A DNA stretch of 8,939 bases. Origin: Sphingomonas sp. GTDB taxonomy: Bacteria > Pseudomonadota > Alphaproteobacteria > Sphingomonadales > Sphingomonadaceae. A program made the translations under genes and the position numbers. The notes under the pieces were generated by a model. That model saw only the letters and a list, made by a program, of their open reading frames with translations. It did no database searches and had not been told where the DNA came from. This document shows, in pieces, positions 1 through 5,790 of the stretch. The stretch spans positions 1 through 8,939 of the forward strand of contig JAPJRE010000151.1 in NCBI GenBank assembly GCA_030824725.1. The letters are read 5' to 3'. Every line of letters starts with the position of its first letter. Position 1 is the stretch's first letter.

Positions 1-123
1 GTCGTTCTTGCCGGCGAGCGCGACGCCGTAGCATTTCTCCATCTTGGGCTGCTGGGCATGGGGGGCGGTGGCGGCGATGCCGAGCGCGAGGGTCGCGGCG
101 AGCGCGGCGGACGTCTTGATCAT
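1..123 (-). CDS. bufA1: BufA1-type bufferin precursor (DUF2282), 3' end outside window
   Basis: Only the first 41 residues are visible; the frame stays open to the window edge. Residues 1-23 look like a Sec signal peptide: Lys3, a run of Ala and Leu, then small residues ending in A-P-H-A. The mature part begins QQPKMEKCYGVALAGKND. The E-K-C-Y-G-V-A-x-A-G-K-N-D string is the hallmark of the DUF2282 family, whose cysteines are modified by a DUF692 enzyme in bufferins. Cys31 is the first of the expected set; the rest lie beyond the edge. The ATG at 121-123 is preceded on the minus strand by GGAG (131-134), seven bases away. The gene diverges from the sigma factor and has its own matching promoter at 230-255. 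By family habit, further buf genes (its own DUF692 and DUF2063) may follow to the left. Family identity is strong for so short a fragment; function is inferred. Confidence 0.85.
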   Translation of the reverse strand, partial: MIKTSAALAATLALGIAATAPHAQQPKMEKCYGVALAGKND

Positions 124-150
124 GGGGATACTCCGTTGATGGGGGCCTCT

Positions 151-187
151 CGCGCGGCGGCCCGCAGGGGGGCATGACCGCCGCGCG
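151..187 (-). promoter_or_regulatory. GC-rich hairpin in the bufA1 5' leader
   Basis: CGCGCGGCGG at 151-160 pairs perfectly with CCGCCGCGCG at 178-187, leaving a 17-base loop. If bufA1 is transcribed from the minus-strand promoter at 230-255, this lies inside the roughly 100-base leader, 28-64 bases before the start codon. It could stabilise the mRNA or affect translation. There is no U-tract, so a terminator is unlikely. The role is inferred; the pairing is directly visible. Confidence 0.45.
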
Positions 188-229
188 GTGACCCCGGGGA
201 AGGCGGAGGCGCCGGGTCACCTGCTGCCG

Positions 230-255
230 TACGCCGCGGGTAGAACCGCGGTTAC
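230..255 (-). promoter_or_regulatory. SigF-type ECF promoter for bufA1
   Basis: Read on the minus strand, GTAACC (255-250) is followed by a 16-base spacer and CGTA (233-230). The base before GTAACC is T, as at the other two copies in the window. The site faces the DUF2282 gene and would give a leader of about 100 bases. A ten-base palindrome, AACCGCGGTT (244-253), overlaps the -35 element and might be an extra operator or chance. Element and spacing match the promoter before the sigma gene exactly, and the -10 extends as CGTACG in both. Confidence 0.8.
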
Positions 256-301
256 AACTCCGGCGCAGGCGAGCCCGCGATTTCTTTTCTGCATCGCTGC
301 T

Positions 302-327
302 GTAACCTGCCGCCATTCGCCCACGTA
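302..327 (+). promoter_or_regulatory. SigF-type ECF promoter for the sigma-anti-sigma operon
   Basis: GTAACC (302-307), a 16-base spacer and CGTA (324-327). The predicted transcription start falls around 333-335, only about a dozen bases before the ATG at 347, so the leader holds just the AGGAG ribosome site. The -35 boxes of this promoter and the divergent bufA1 promoter are separated by 46 bases. Its presence before the sigma gene implies autoregulation. It also shows that an upstream start at 188 cannot be used from this promoter. Confidence 0.82.
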
Positions 328-346
328 CGCCCGACCAGGAGTGGGA

Positions 347-880
347 ATGCGGCACAGCGAAGCAGAGCTACGAGCGTGGATGACGGCGGGACTGGACGGC
401 GATGCCGGGGCGCATGCGGCATTGCTGCGCGCGCTCGTCCCGTTGCTGCGCAGCTTCTTTCGCCGCCGGATGCGGGGGGATGAGGATATCGAGGATCTGG
501 TGCAGGAAACGCTGATTGCCATTCACACCAAGCGCGGCACCTATGACCGCGATCGACCCTTCACCGCCTGGCTCTACGCCGTCGCCCGCTACCGCCTGAT
601 CGACCATCTGCGCAGGCGCCGCGTTTCGGTGCCGATCGAGGAGGTCGAGGCGATCCTAATCACGGAGGGCTTTGAGGAGGCGGTGACCGCGCGTGTCGAT
701 GTCGATCGCCTGTTGTCCGGCCTGTCGGACAAGCAGGCGCGCGCGATCCGCGACACACATCTGGAGGGCCTGAGCGTCGCCGAGGCGGCCGAAGGCGCGC
801 GGATCGGCCAGTCCGACGTCAAGGTATCGGTCCATCGCGGGCTGAAAGCACTCGCCGCGCGGCTGCGGGGGCACGAATGA
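347..880 (+). CDS. sigF: ECF sigma factor, SigF-like, controlling the bufferin genes
   Basis: A 177-residue sigma-70 family factor with only regions 2 and 4. Region 2 spans about residues 20-95 and contains the typical D-L-V-Q-E-T-L core-binding stretch, then T-Y-D-R-D-R-P-F-T-A-W-L-Y-A-V-A-R and L-I-D-H-L-R-R. Region 4 (about 122-175) carries L-S-D-K-Q-A-R-A-I followed by a helix-turn-helix ending V-K-V-S-V-H-R-G-L. The frame is open from 188, but ATG 347 is chosen. AGGAG (337-341) precedes it by five bases, the protein start then aligns with the family, and a SigF-type promoter lies just upstream. The gene overlaps the DUF1109 anti-sigma gene by ATGA, the arrangement of Caulobacter SigF-NrsF. 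Three promoter copies with the same motif suggest it controls itself and both precursor genes. The assignment to the SigF group rests on that partner and promoter; general ECF identity is near certain. Confidence 0.94.
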   Translation: MRHSEAELRAWMTAGLDGDAGAHAALLRALVPLLRSFFRRRMRGDEDIEDLVQETLIAIHTKRGTYDRDRPFTAWLYAVARYRLIDHLRRRRVSVPIEEVEAILITEGFEEAVTARVDVDRLLSGLSDKQARAIRDTHLEGLSVAEAAEGARIGQSDVKVSVHRGLKALAARLRGHE

Positions 881-1542
881 TGGCGCACGACCCCGACACC
901 AACAGTACCGAGCGGCTGATCGCGGCGCTGTCCGCCGACGTCTCCGCCATCCCGCCGCGCTTCATCGGGCGCCGCATCGCGCTCGGCATCGCGGGCGGCG
1001 GCGTGGTGAGCATCGGGCTGGTCTTCGCCCTTTTTGGCATGCGGCCGGACTTTTCGCAGGCGATGTTCGGCTTCTCCTTCTGGATGAAATGGGCCTACAC
1101 GCTGTCGCTGGGGCTGATCGCGGTCGCGGCGACGGTTCGGCTGGCCCGGCCGGAGGGCGGATCGCTGCGCATGCTGTGGCCGCTGGCGCTGCCGATCCTG
1201 CTGCTCGCGGCGCTCGCCATCGCGGAAATGTCGCGCACCCCGATGCGTGACTGGCTGTCGATGTGGCTGGGCGGCAGCTGGAACCGCTGCCCCTGGCGCG
1301 TGCTGCTGCTCGCGGTGCCGATCTTCCTTGGCCTGCTCTGGTCGTTCCGCAAATTGGCGCCGACCAACTTGCGCGCTGCCGGCGCTGCCGCGGGGCTAGC
1401 CGCGGGCGCCTGGGCCGCCACAATCTACTGCCTCCACTGCGACGAAGTTGCCGCGGTGTTCGTGCTGACCTGGTACAGCCTCGGCATCCTGCTGGCGACG
1501 GGCCTAGGAGCCCTGCTCGGCCCGCGCGTACTGCGGTGGTGA
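877..1542 (+). CDS. nrsF: NrsF/DUF1109 membrane anti-sigma factor
   Basis: A 221-residue polytopic inner-membrane protein of the DUF1109 family, which holds SigF-type sigma factors inactive. A short polar N-terminus (about 1-30, including T-E-R-L-I-A-A-L-S-A-D) is followed by about six hydrophobic segments near residues 33-54, 66-88, 98-117, 141-157, 166-184 and 191-213. Cysteines occur at 138 (N-R-C-P-W), 185 and 188 (Y-C-L-H-C-D-E). In Caulobacter NrsF two conserved cysteines are needed to release the sigma factor on chromate or cadmium stress; C138 and C185 or C188 are the likely equivalents. The C-L-H-C pair gives one extra thiol. Start at ATG 877, overlapping the sigma stop codon, so translation is probably coupled; ATG 880 is an equally possible in-frame start. 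Family and role are confident; the inducing signal here is inferred. Confidence 0.92.
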   Translation: MMAHDPDTNSTERLIAALSADVSAIPPRFIGRRIALGIAGGGVVSIGLVFALFGMRPDFSQAMFGFSFWMKWAYTLSLGLIAVAATVRLARPEGGSLRMLWPLALPILLLAALAIAEMSRTPMRDWLSMWLGGSWNRCPWRVLLLAVPIFLGLLWSFRKLAPTNLRAAGAAAGLAAGAWAATIYCLHCDEVAAVFVLTWYSLGILLATGLGALLGPRVLRW

Positions 1543-1546
1543 GCGT

Positions 1547-1572
1547 GTAACCGGCCCCGGCGCCGGCCCGTA
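1547..1572 (+). promoter_or_regulatory. SigF-type ECF promoter for bufA2BC
   Basis: GTAACC (1547-1552), a 16-base spacer and CGTA (1569-1572), starting four bases after the nrsF stop codon. It is the third copy with identical spacing and a preceding T. The spacer contains the palindrome CCGGCGCCGG. A transcript starting near 1579 would have a leader of about 40 bases before bufA2. The precursor operon can therefore be induced separately from, and possibly more strongly than, the sigma operon. Confidence 0.82.
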
Positions 1573-1617
1573 GAGGGAAGGCCGAACCGGCACCAATCCA
1601 TCCAAGGGAACCACTCC

Positions 1618-1878
1618 ATGATCACGCTCCAGACCGGCGCCAGCATCGCCGCCACCGCCGCCCTCGTCGCGCTCTCCGGCGTCAGTGTCGCAGCCCCTGT
1701 CGCTTCGGCCGACAAGGTCGTCCACTGCTACGGCATCAACAGCTGCAAGGGCACGTCGGACTGCAAGTCGGGCAACCACGAGTGCAAGGGCCAGAACGAG
1801 TGCAAGGGCCAGGGCTTCAAGGCGGTGTCCGCCAAGGCCTGCAAGGCGGCCGGCGGCAGCCTCACCGAGCCGAAGTGA
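1618..1878 (+). CDS. bufA2: BufA2-type bufferin precursor peptide, six cysteines
   Basis: An 86-residue precursor. Residues 1 to about 31 form a signal peptide-like hydrophobic stretch ending A-P-V-A-S-A, although it lacks the usual basic N-terminus. The mature part, from about D32, is Cys- and Lys-rich with cysteines at 37, 43, 49, 56, 62 and 75 (CX5CX5CX6CX5CX12C). It contains H-C-Y-G-I-N-S-C-K-G and N-E-C-K-G-Q-G-F, the signature of BufA2-class bufferins. In characterised bufferins a DUF692 enzyme turns selected cysteines into thiooxazole groups and the exported peptide binds copper. AAGGGA (1604-1609) lies eight bases before the ATG. The gene is first in the operon, 56 bases before the DUF692 gene, with a hairpin between them. 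Which cysteines are modified and which metal is bound here cannot be read from sequence. Confidence 0.9.
   Translation: MITLQTGASIAATAALVALSGVSVAAPVASADKVVHCYGINSCKGTSDCKSGNHECKGQNECKGQGFKAVSAKACKAAGGSLTEPK
1778..1812 (+). repeat. 18-base tandem unit inside bufA2
   Basis: ACGAGTGCAAGGGCCAG occurs at 1778-1794 and again at 1796-1812, one 18-base period apart. It encodes two successive E-C-K-G-Q units containing Cys56 and Cys62. It suggests the cysteine-rich core can grow or shrink in six-residue steps. Confidence 0.85.
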
Positions 1879-1885
1879 GGTACCC

Positions 1886-1920
1886 GGCGGCCCGACCTCC
1901 CCGTCGGGCCGCCCCGTTTT
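1886..1920 (+). terminator. Hairpin with short T-run between bufA2 and bufB (partial terminator)
   Basis: GGCGGCCCGAC (1886-1896) pairs perfectly over 11 bases with GTCGGGCCGCC (1903-1913) around a six-base loop. CCGTTTT follows at 1914-1920. It starts eight bases after the bufA2 stop and ends just before the bufB ribosome site AAGGAGG (1922-1928). The short T-run suggests incomplete termination, so most transcripts would encode only the peptide. It may also protect the 3' end of the bufA2 mRNA. The structure is visible; the effect on stoichiometry is inferred. Confidence 0.7.
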
Positions 1921-1934
1921 GAAGGAGGAAGGGC

Positions 1935-2762
1935 ATGCCCCATTCGCATCTTTTCGGCCTGGGGCTGCGCAAGCCGCATTATGCCGATTTCCTGGAGGCC
2001 GCGGCGCCGGTCCCGATCGACTTCGTCGAAGTCATCTCCGAGAACTTCATGGTCCCCGGCGGCCGCCCGCGCGACATATTGCGTCGGGTGCGCGAGCGCC
2101 ATCCGGTGGCGCTGCACGGGGTGTCGATGTCAGTCGGCTCCGCCGACGGCGTGGACCGCGACTATCTCAGGCGCCTGCGCGCGCTGGTCGACGTGATCGA
2201 GCCGCTGTTCGTCTCGGACCATCTCTGCTGGACACGGTTCGGCGACTTCCAGTCTCACGACCTGCTTCCCTTGCCCTATACCGAGGAAGCGCTGCGGACC
2301 GTATGCGACAATGTCGATGCCGCGCAGGAAGCGCTCGGCCGCACGATGCTGATCGAGAACCCGTCGAGCTACATTGCCTTCGACGGCGCCGACATGACCG
2401 AATGGGCGTTTCTCGACGCGGTCTGCAGCCGCACCGGCTGCGAGCTGCTGCTCGACGTCAACAACATCTTCGTCAGCGCGACCAATCACGGATTCGACGC
2501 GCATGCCTATCTGGCCGGCATTCCCGCTGCGCGGGTACGGCAGATCCACCTTGCCGGGCACAGCCGCGGCGAGACCTTGCTGATCGACACGCATGATCGG
2601 CCGGTGCCCGATCCCGTCTGGGCGCTCTATGCCGAAGCGTTGGAGCGTGTCGGGCCGGTCGCGACGATGATCGAGCGCGACGACGCCATTCCCCCGCTCG
2701 CCGAGCTGCTCGCCGAACTCGATCACGCGCGTGCCATTGCCGCGCTGCGGGTGGCGGCATGA
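1935..2762 (+). CDS. bufB: BufB: DUF692/MNIO multinuclear iron oxidase that modifies the precursor
   Basis: A 275-residue DUF692 protein, the usual length for this TIM-barrel family, which also includes the methanobactin enzyme MbnB. These enzymes use two or three non-haem irons and O2 to rearrange cysteine residues of a ribosomal peptide. Visible family motifs in order: G-L-G-L-R-K-P-H-Y (about 8-16), F-V-E-V-I-S-E-N-F (30-38), L-H-G-V-S-M-S-V-G (60-68), V-S-D-H-L-C-W (93-99), H-D-L-L-P-L-P-Y-T (108-116), I-E-N-P-S-S-Y (140-146), L-L-D-V-N-N (172-177), I-H-L-A-G-H (204-209), D-T-H-D-R-P-V (218-224) and I-E-R-D-D. Likely iron ligands among them include H61, H96, E141, D174, H205 and the D-T-H-D segment. 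Acts in the cytosol on BufA2. AAGGAGG lies six bases before the ATG. Its last four bases (ATGA) overlap bufC. No truncation or odd residues seen. Confidence 0.95.
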   Translation: MPHSHLFGLGLRKPHYADFLEAAAPVPIDFVEVISENFMVPGGRPRDILRRVRERHPVALHGVSMSVGSADGVDRDYLRRLRALVDVIEPLFVSDHLCWTRFGDFQSHDLLPLPYTEEALRTVCDNVDAAQEALGRTMLIENPSSYIAFDGADMTEWAFLDAVCSRTGCELLLDVNNIFVSATNHGFDAHAYLAGIPAARVRQIHLAGHSRGETLLIDTHDRPVPDPVWALYAEALERVGPVATMIERDDAIPPLAELLAELDHARAIAALRVAA

Positions 2763-3499
2763 GGCTGGCAGCCCTCCAGGCGGATTTCGGCCGCTGGCTG
2801 CAGGGCGAGTGCCCGGACGCGGCGATGCGGCTGGGCGGCGGTGCGGGTCTGGACGTCTATCTCAACAACTACCGCAGCCAGCTGGTCGCCGCGCTCGAGA
2901 GCAGCTTTCCGCAGCTGCAGCGCTGGCTGGGCGAGACGGCGTTCCTCGCCGCCGCCGCACGGCATATCGACGCCTCGCCGCCCTCCGCCTGGACGCTCGA
3001 CGCCTATGGCGAGGACTTCCCGGCGACCATCGCGGCGCTCTATCCCGACGATCCCGAATGCGCCGAGCTGGCGCGCATCGAATGGGCGCTGGCGGCGGCG
3101 TTCACCACGCCCGACATTGTCCCGCTCACCGTGGAAGCGCTCGGTGCCGTAGAATGGGAGACGGCGCGGTTCGTCTTCGTACCGAACCTCGCCATGCTGC
3201 CCGTGACGACCAATGCCGCGGCCTTGTGGCAATCGCTTGTCGACGGCACCGTTCCGCCTGCCGCCCAGCGCCTTCCCGCGCCCGGCGCCGTGCTGCTCTG
3301 GCGCGACGGCTTCAACCCCAGCTTCCGCACGATCGAGCAAGCCGAGGCGACGGCCATCCTGCAGCTGGAAGCGGGGATGCCTTTCGGTGCGCTCTGCGCG
3401 GCCCTCGCGGCCGAGCATGGAGAAGCCGGCAGCGCCGCCATCGTCGGGGGCTGGCTGGGGGTGTGGCTTCGCGACGGGCTCATCGTCGAGCTTCATTGA
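2759..3499 (+). CDS. bufC: BufC: DUF2063 (HvfC/BufC) partner of the MNIO enzyme
   Basis: A 246-residue protein of the DUF2063 family. Members are fused to or adjacent to DUF692 enzymes and are thought to recognise the precursor leader and present it to the oxidase. The N-terminal helical domain (about 1-100) has F-x-R-W-L and the signature V-Y-L-N-N-Y-R-S-Q-L-V-A-A-L-E-S-S-F-P-Q-L. The C-terminal part (about 145-246) has D-G-F-N-P-S-F-R-T-I and ends G-G-W-L-G-V-W-L-R-D-G-L. Translation is coupled to bufB by the ATGA overlap at 2759-2762. It closes the recognisable buf operon; no DoxX (BufD) gene follows, although many buf operons have one. A hairpin lies 18 bases beyond the stop. The substrate-recognition role is family knowledge; nothing in this copy contradicts it. 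Confidence 0.9.
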   Translation: MRLAALQADFGRWLQGECPDAAMRLGGGAGLDVYLNNYRSQLVAALESSFPQLQRWLGETAFLAAAARHIDASPPSAWTLDAYGEDFPATIAALYPDDPECAELARIEWALAAAFTTPDIVPLTVEALGAVEWETARFVFVPNLAMLPVTTNAAALWQSLVDGTVPPAAQRLPAPGAVLLWRDGFNPSFRTIEQAEATAILQLEAGMPFGALCAALAAEHGEAGSAAIVGGWLGVWLRDGLIVELH

Positions 3500-3516
3500 C
3501 TGCCCTGTCGACCGGC

Positions 3517-3535
3517 GACCTGCGCAACGCAGGTC
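3517..3535 (+). terminator. Hairpin after bufC, possible terminator
   Basis: GACCTGCG (3517-3524) and CGCAGGTC (3528-3535) form a perfect eight-base stem with a CAA loop, 18 bases after the bufC stop. No T-run follows, so it is a weak intrinsic terminator at best. It could equally act as a 3' end stabiliser. Confidence 0.4.
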
Positions 3536-3571
3536 TGGCTCAGGGCGCATCCACAAACTTCGGAATCTTTC

Positions 3572-4511
3572 ATGTTCAAGCAGCTTGCTGCCGTGGCCCT
3601 TGTCGCTGCCACGCCGCTGCCCGAACCCACCGCGCCGCCCCTGCCCTCCACTTCGCCACGACCAGCTACCACAAGGTCCAGGTCGACGGCGTCGGGATCT
3701 TCTACCGCGAGGCAGGGCGGCGCGATGCGCCGACGATCGTCCTGCTCCACGGTTTCCCGTCCTCGTCGCGCGAATGCGACAGCCTGATCCCGCTGCTGGC
3801 GACACGCTATCACCTGATCGCGCCCGACTATCCCGGCTTCGGCCAGCGCGACGCGCCTCCTCCCGCCATCTATCGCTACAGCTTCGATCACATCGCCCAG
3901 ACGACGGGCACGCTGCTCGACCAGCTGGGATCCGTCGCTACGCGCTGTACCTGCACGATTACGGTGCGCCGGTAGGCTATCGCATCATCCGAGCGCATCC
4001 CAAGCGGTTGCAGGCGCTGATCGTCCAGAACGGCAACGCCTATCGCGAGGGCCTCGGCCCGGAATGGGCGAAGATCGCGGAGTATTGGGCAGCGCCGGCC
4101 GCGTATCCCGAGGTGGTGGACGCCTTCCTGTCGTTCGAGGCCACGAAGCAGCGCCACCTCGCCGGCACCCGCCATCCGGAACGCTATGATCCCGACAGCT
4201 GGACCGACGAGGCCGCCCATCTCGCCCAGCCGGGACAGCGCGCGATCCAGGCGGTGCTGCTGTACGACTATCGGACCAACGTCGCCGCCTACCCCATCTG
4301 GCAGGCATGGCTCCGCACGCATCGGCCGCCGACGCTGGTCGCCTGGGGTGCCAATGATCCGTCCTTCGTCGCCGCCGGCGCCGAGGCCTATCGGCGCGAC
4401 CTGCCCGATGCCGAGATCCACCTCCTGGACGCTGGCCATTTCGCGCTCGACGAAGCCACCGATGCCATCGCGCAGCGGATCCTCGACTTCCTCGCGCGGC
4501 ATCCCGGCTGA
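3572..4511 (+). pseudogene. Exported alpha/beta hydrolase (epoxide hydrolase/haloalkane dehalogenase-like), two frameshifts
   Basis: Conceptual repair gives about 313 residues: a signal peptide (M-F-K-Q-L-A-A-V-A-L-V-A-A), then an alpha/beta hydrolase. The first frame (from ATG 3572) carries the signal peptide. The second, entered somewhere in 3600-3655, carries V-L-L-H-G-F-P-S-S-S and L-I-A-P-D-Y-P-G-F-G. The third, entered at the G-run 3927-3929, carries L-H-D-Y-G-A-P-V-G, the acid region W-G-A-N-D-P-S-F and L-D-A-G-H-F-A-L-D-E. Asp in H-D-Y-G-A (codon 3957-3959) at the nucleophile elbow marks the Asp-nucleophile branch rather than the Ser esterases. Both lesions fit single-base losses: 940 bases plus two gives a whole number of codons. 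Reading frames are otherwise clean, so either decay is recent or these are consensus errors. Follows bufC by 72 bases; a link to bufferins is not supported. Substrate unknown. Confidence 0.85.
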
Positions 4512-4637
4512 GACCGGCCACTGCCAACCCATTCTCGGCAGGCATAGGCGTTAGTCGGCCAAGCGGTCTTCGTCGCCGCGGTGGGAAGCGGCATTTTCCT
4601 GCCTGTCGAACGCATCACCCCAGCAAAGGAACGACCC

Positions 4638-5204
4638 ATGACCGACTTCACCGCCTATACCGTCGAAACCGCCCCGGCCGCCGCCCGCCCGATCTTCGAA
4701 GGCGTCAAGGCAGCCTTCGGCTTCGTGCCCAACCTCCAGTCCTACATGGCGGAATCGCCCGAGCTGCTCGCCGGCTACACCGCGCTGTGGGACCTGTTCT
4801 CGAAGACCAGCCTGACCGCGCATGAGCAGCAGGTCGTGTATCTCACCGCCAATTTCGAGAATGAGTGCCATTACTGCATGGCCGGCCACACCACCCTGGC
4901 CAAGATGCAGAAGATGGACGCGGGCGTGATCGCGGCGCTGCGTGCCGGCACCCCGCTGCCCGACGCGCGGCTGGAGGCGCTGCACCGCTTCGCCACGCTG
5001 GTCGTGCGCAACCGCGGCTGGGTCGACAGCGCGGAGGTGGACGCGTTCCTCGCCGCCGGCTTCACCCGCCAGAACGTGCTCGAGGTCGTGCTCGGCGTCG
5101 CGACCAAGGTGATGAGCAACTACACCAACCACATCGTCCACACCCCGCTCGACAGCTTCATGCAGGGCAACGAATGGACCAAGCCGGCCGCCCATGCCGC
5201 CTGA
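4638..5204 (+). CDS. AhpD/carboxymuconolactone-decarboxylase-like protein with CxxC
   Basis: An intact 188-residue all-helical protein of the CMD/AhpD-like superfamily. The motif E-N-E-C-H-Y-C-M-A-G-H places Cys77, Cys80 and His84 in the E-x-CxxC-xxx-H arrangement of AhpD-type alkylhydroperoxidase cores, where the cysteine pair reduces peroxides or transfers electrons to a peroxiredoxin. Length and the N-terminal A-R-P-I-F-E-G-V-K-x-x-F-G-F-V-P-N-L-Q segment fit the stand-alone AhpD-like group. The start is ATG 4638 rather than the in-frame ATG 4581, because AAAGGA (4625-4630) lies seven bases before it and family homology begins there. The 126 bases separating it from the upstream hydrolase hold no promoter I can defend. 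A thiol-redox role is likely; the partner is unknown, though the redoxin at 7325-7999 is a conceivable functional neighbour. Confidence 0.88.
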   Translation: MTDFTAYTVETAPAAARPIFEGVKAAFGFVPNLQSYMAESPELLAGYTALWDLFSKTSLTAHEQQVVYLTANFENECHYCMAGHTTLAKMQKMDAGVIAALRAGTPLPDARLEALHRFATLVVRNRGWVDSAEVDAFLAAGFTRQNVLEVVLGVATKVMSNYTNHIVHTPLDSFMQGNEWTKPAAHAA

Positions 5205-5227
5205 CCCGCACGCCTCCCCCCACGTGC

Positions 5228-5268
5228 GAACCTGCCCGGCCTGCGTCATGACGGCGTGGGCCGGGTTC
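5228..5268 (+). terminator. Imperfect inverted repeat after the AhpD-like gene
   Basis: GAACC (5228-5232) plus CGGCC (5237-5241) can pair with GGCCG (5259-5263) plus GGTTC (5264-5268), with a four-base bulge on the left arm. It lies in the 98-base gap between two same-strand genes. No T-run follows, so a termination role is only a guess. Confidence 0.25.
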
Positions 5269-5302
5269 TGCATTCCGCCCACCCTATACCGGTAGCGAAC
5301 CC

Positions 5303-5790
5303 GTGCCATTCCCTTTCCCGCAGGGTAGCCACACCCTCATCGTTGCGGGCATCCCCCAGCATTTCCACGTGGCGGGAACCGGCCCCTGCTGCATCGTCCA
5401 TTCCGGCGGGCCGGGGATCGATTCCGCTATCTGCGCATGCCGCTGCTCGAAGCGCATTTCACCATGGTCTATCTCGACCCGATCGGCACCGGCGCGTCCG
5501 GGAGGCTGCCGACGCACCCGATGGGCTATTCCGTCGATCGCTTCGCCGGGCAGCTGCTCGCGCTGCTGGACGCAGTGGGGATCGACCGGCCCACGCTGCT
5601 CGGGCATTCACACGGTGCGTTCGTCATTCTCGAGGCGGCGCTGCGCCGCCCGGACGCCATGGCGGGCCTGCTGCTATATGCCGGCGCTGCCAGTACCGGC
5701 GGGGGCTTCATGGCTGCGGCCGCCGCGCGGATCGACGACTTCGTGCGCCGCCATCGCGATACGTCCGACGCGGAGAGCGTGCGCGCAGGA
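5303..5790 (+). pseudogene. Alpha/beta hydrolase (proline iminopeptidase-like), frameshifted and missing its C-terminus
   Basis: The gene starts at GTG 5303. The first frame gives L-I-V-A-G-I-P-Q-H-F-H-V and the oxyanion-region H-S-G-G-P-G-I-D-S. At about 5426-5427 one base appears lost. The next frame continues A-Y-L-R-M-P-L-L-E-A-H-F, V-Y-L-D-P-I-G-T-G-A-S-G, the nucleophile elbow G-H-S-H-G-A-F (Ser in G-x-S-x-G) and on to R-R-H-R-D-T-S-D-A near 5775. There the homology ends abruptly, and LysR sequence begins in a different frame at about 5787. The catalytic Asp and His, expected further on, are missing, so the gene product cannot be a complete hydrolase. H-S-G-G-P-G and Y-L-D-P-I-G-T-G are typical of proline iminopeptidase-like hydrolases, but substrate is not predictable. 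The exact break point is uncertain by about 15 bases. Confidence 0.82.

Noticed and set aside
188..346. An N-terminal extension of the sigma factor by 53 residues from ATG 188.
   Set aside because: It would start upstream of the sigma gene's own promoter (302-327), shows no family homology and lacks a ribosome site; ATG 347 has AGGAG and aligns with the family.
1685..2596. A 303-codon plus-strand open frame overlapping bufA2 and bufB.
   Set aside because: It is an Arg/Ser/Ala-rich shadow of the DUF692 gene in another frame.
2723..3805. A 360-codon open frame on the minus strand.
   Set aside because: It is antisense to bufC and the hydrolase, Arg/Gly-rich and low in family motifs, as expected of a GC-rich shadow frame.
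2731..3975. One long plus-strand open frame across bufC and the hydrolase, suggesting a fusion.
   Set aside because: Its first two thirds are out of frame with bufC and carry no recognisable protein; only the part after about 3655 is real hydrolase sequence.
4512..4637. Possible promoter or small gene between hydrolase 1 and the AhpD-like gene.
   Set aside because: Apart from the AAAGGA ribosome site I could not find a defensible promoter, hairpin or coding frame.
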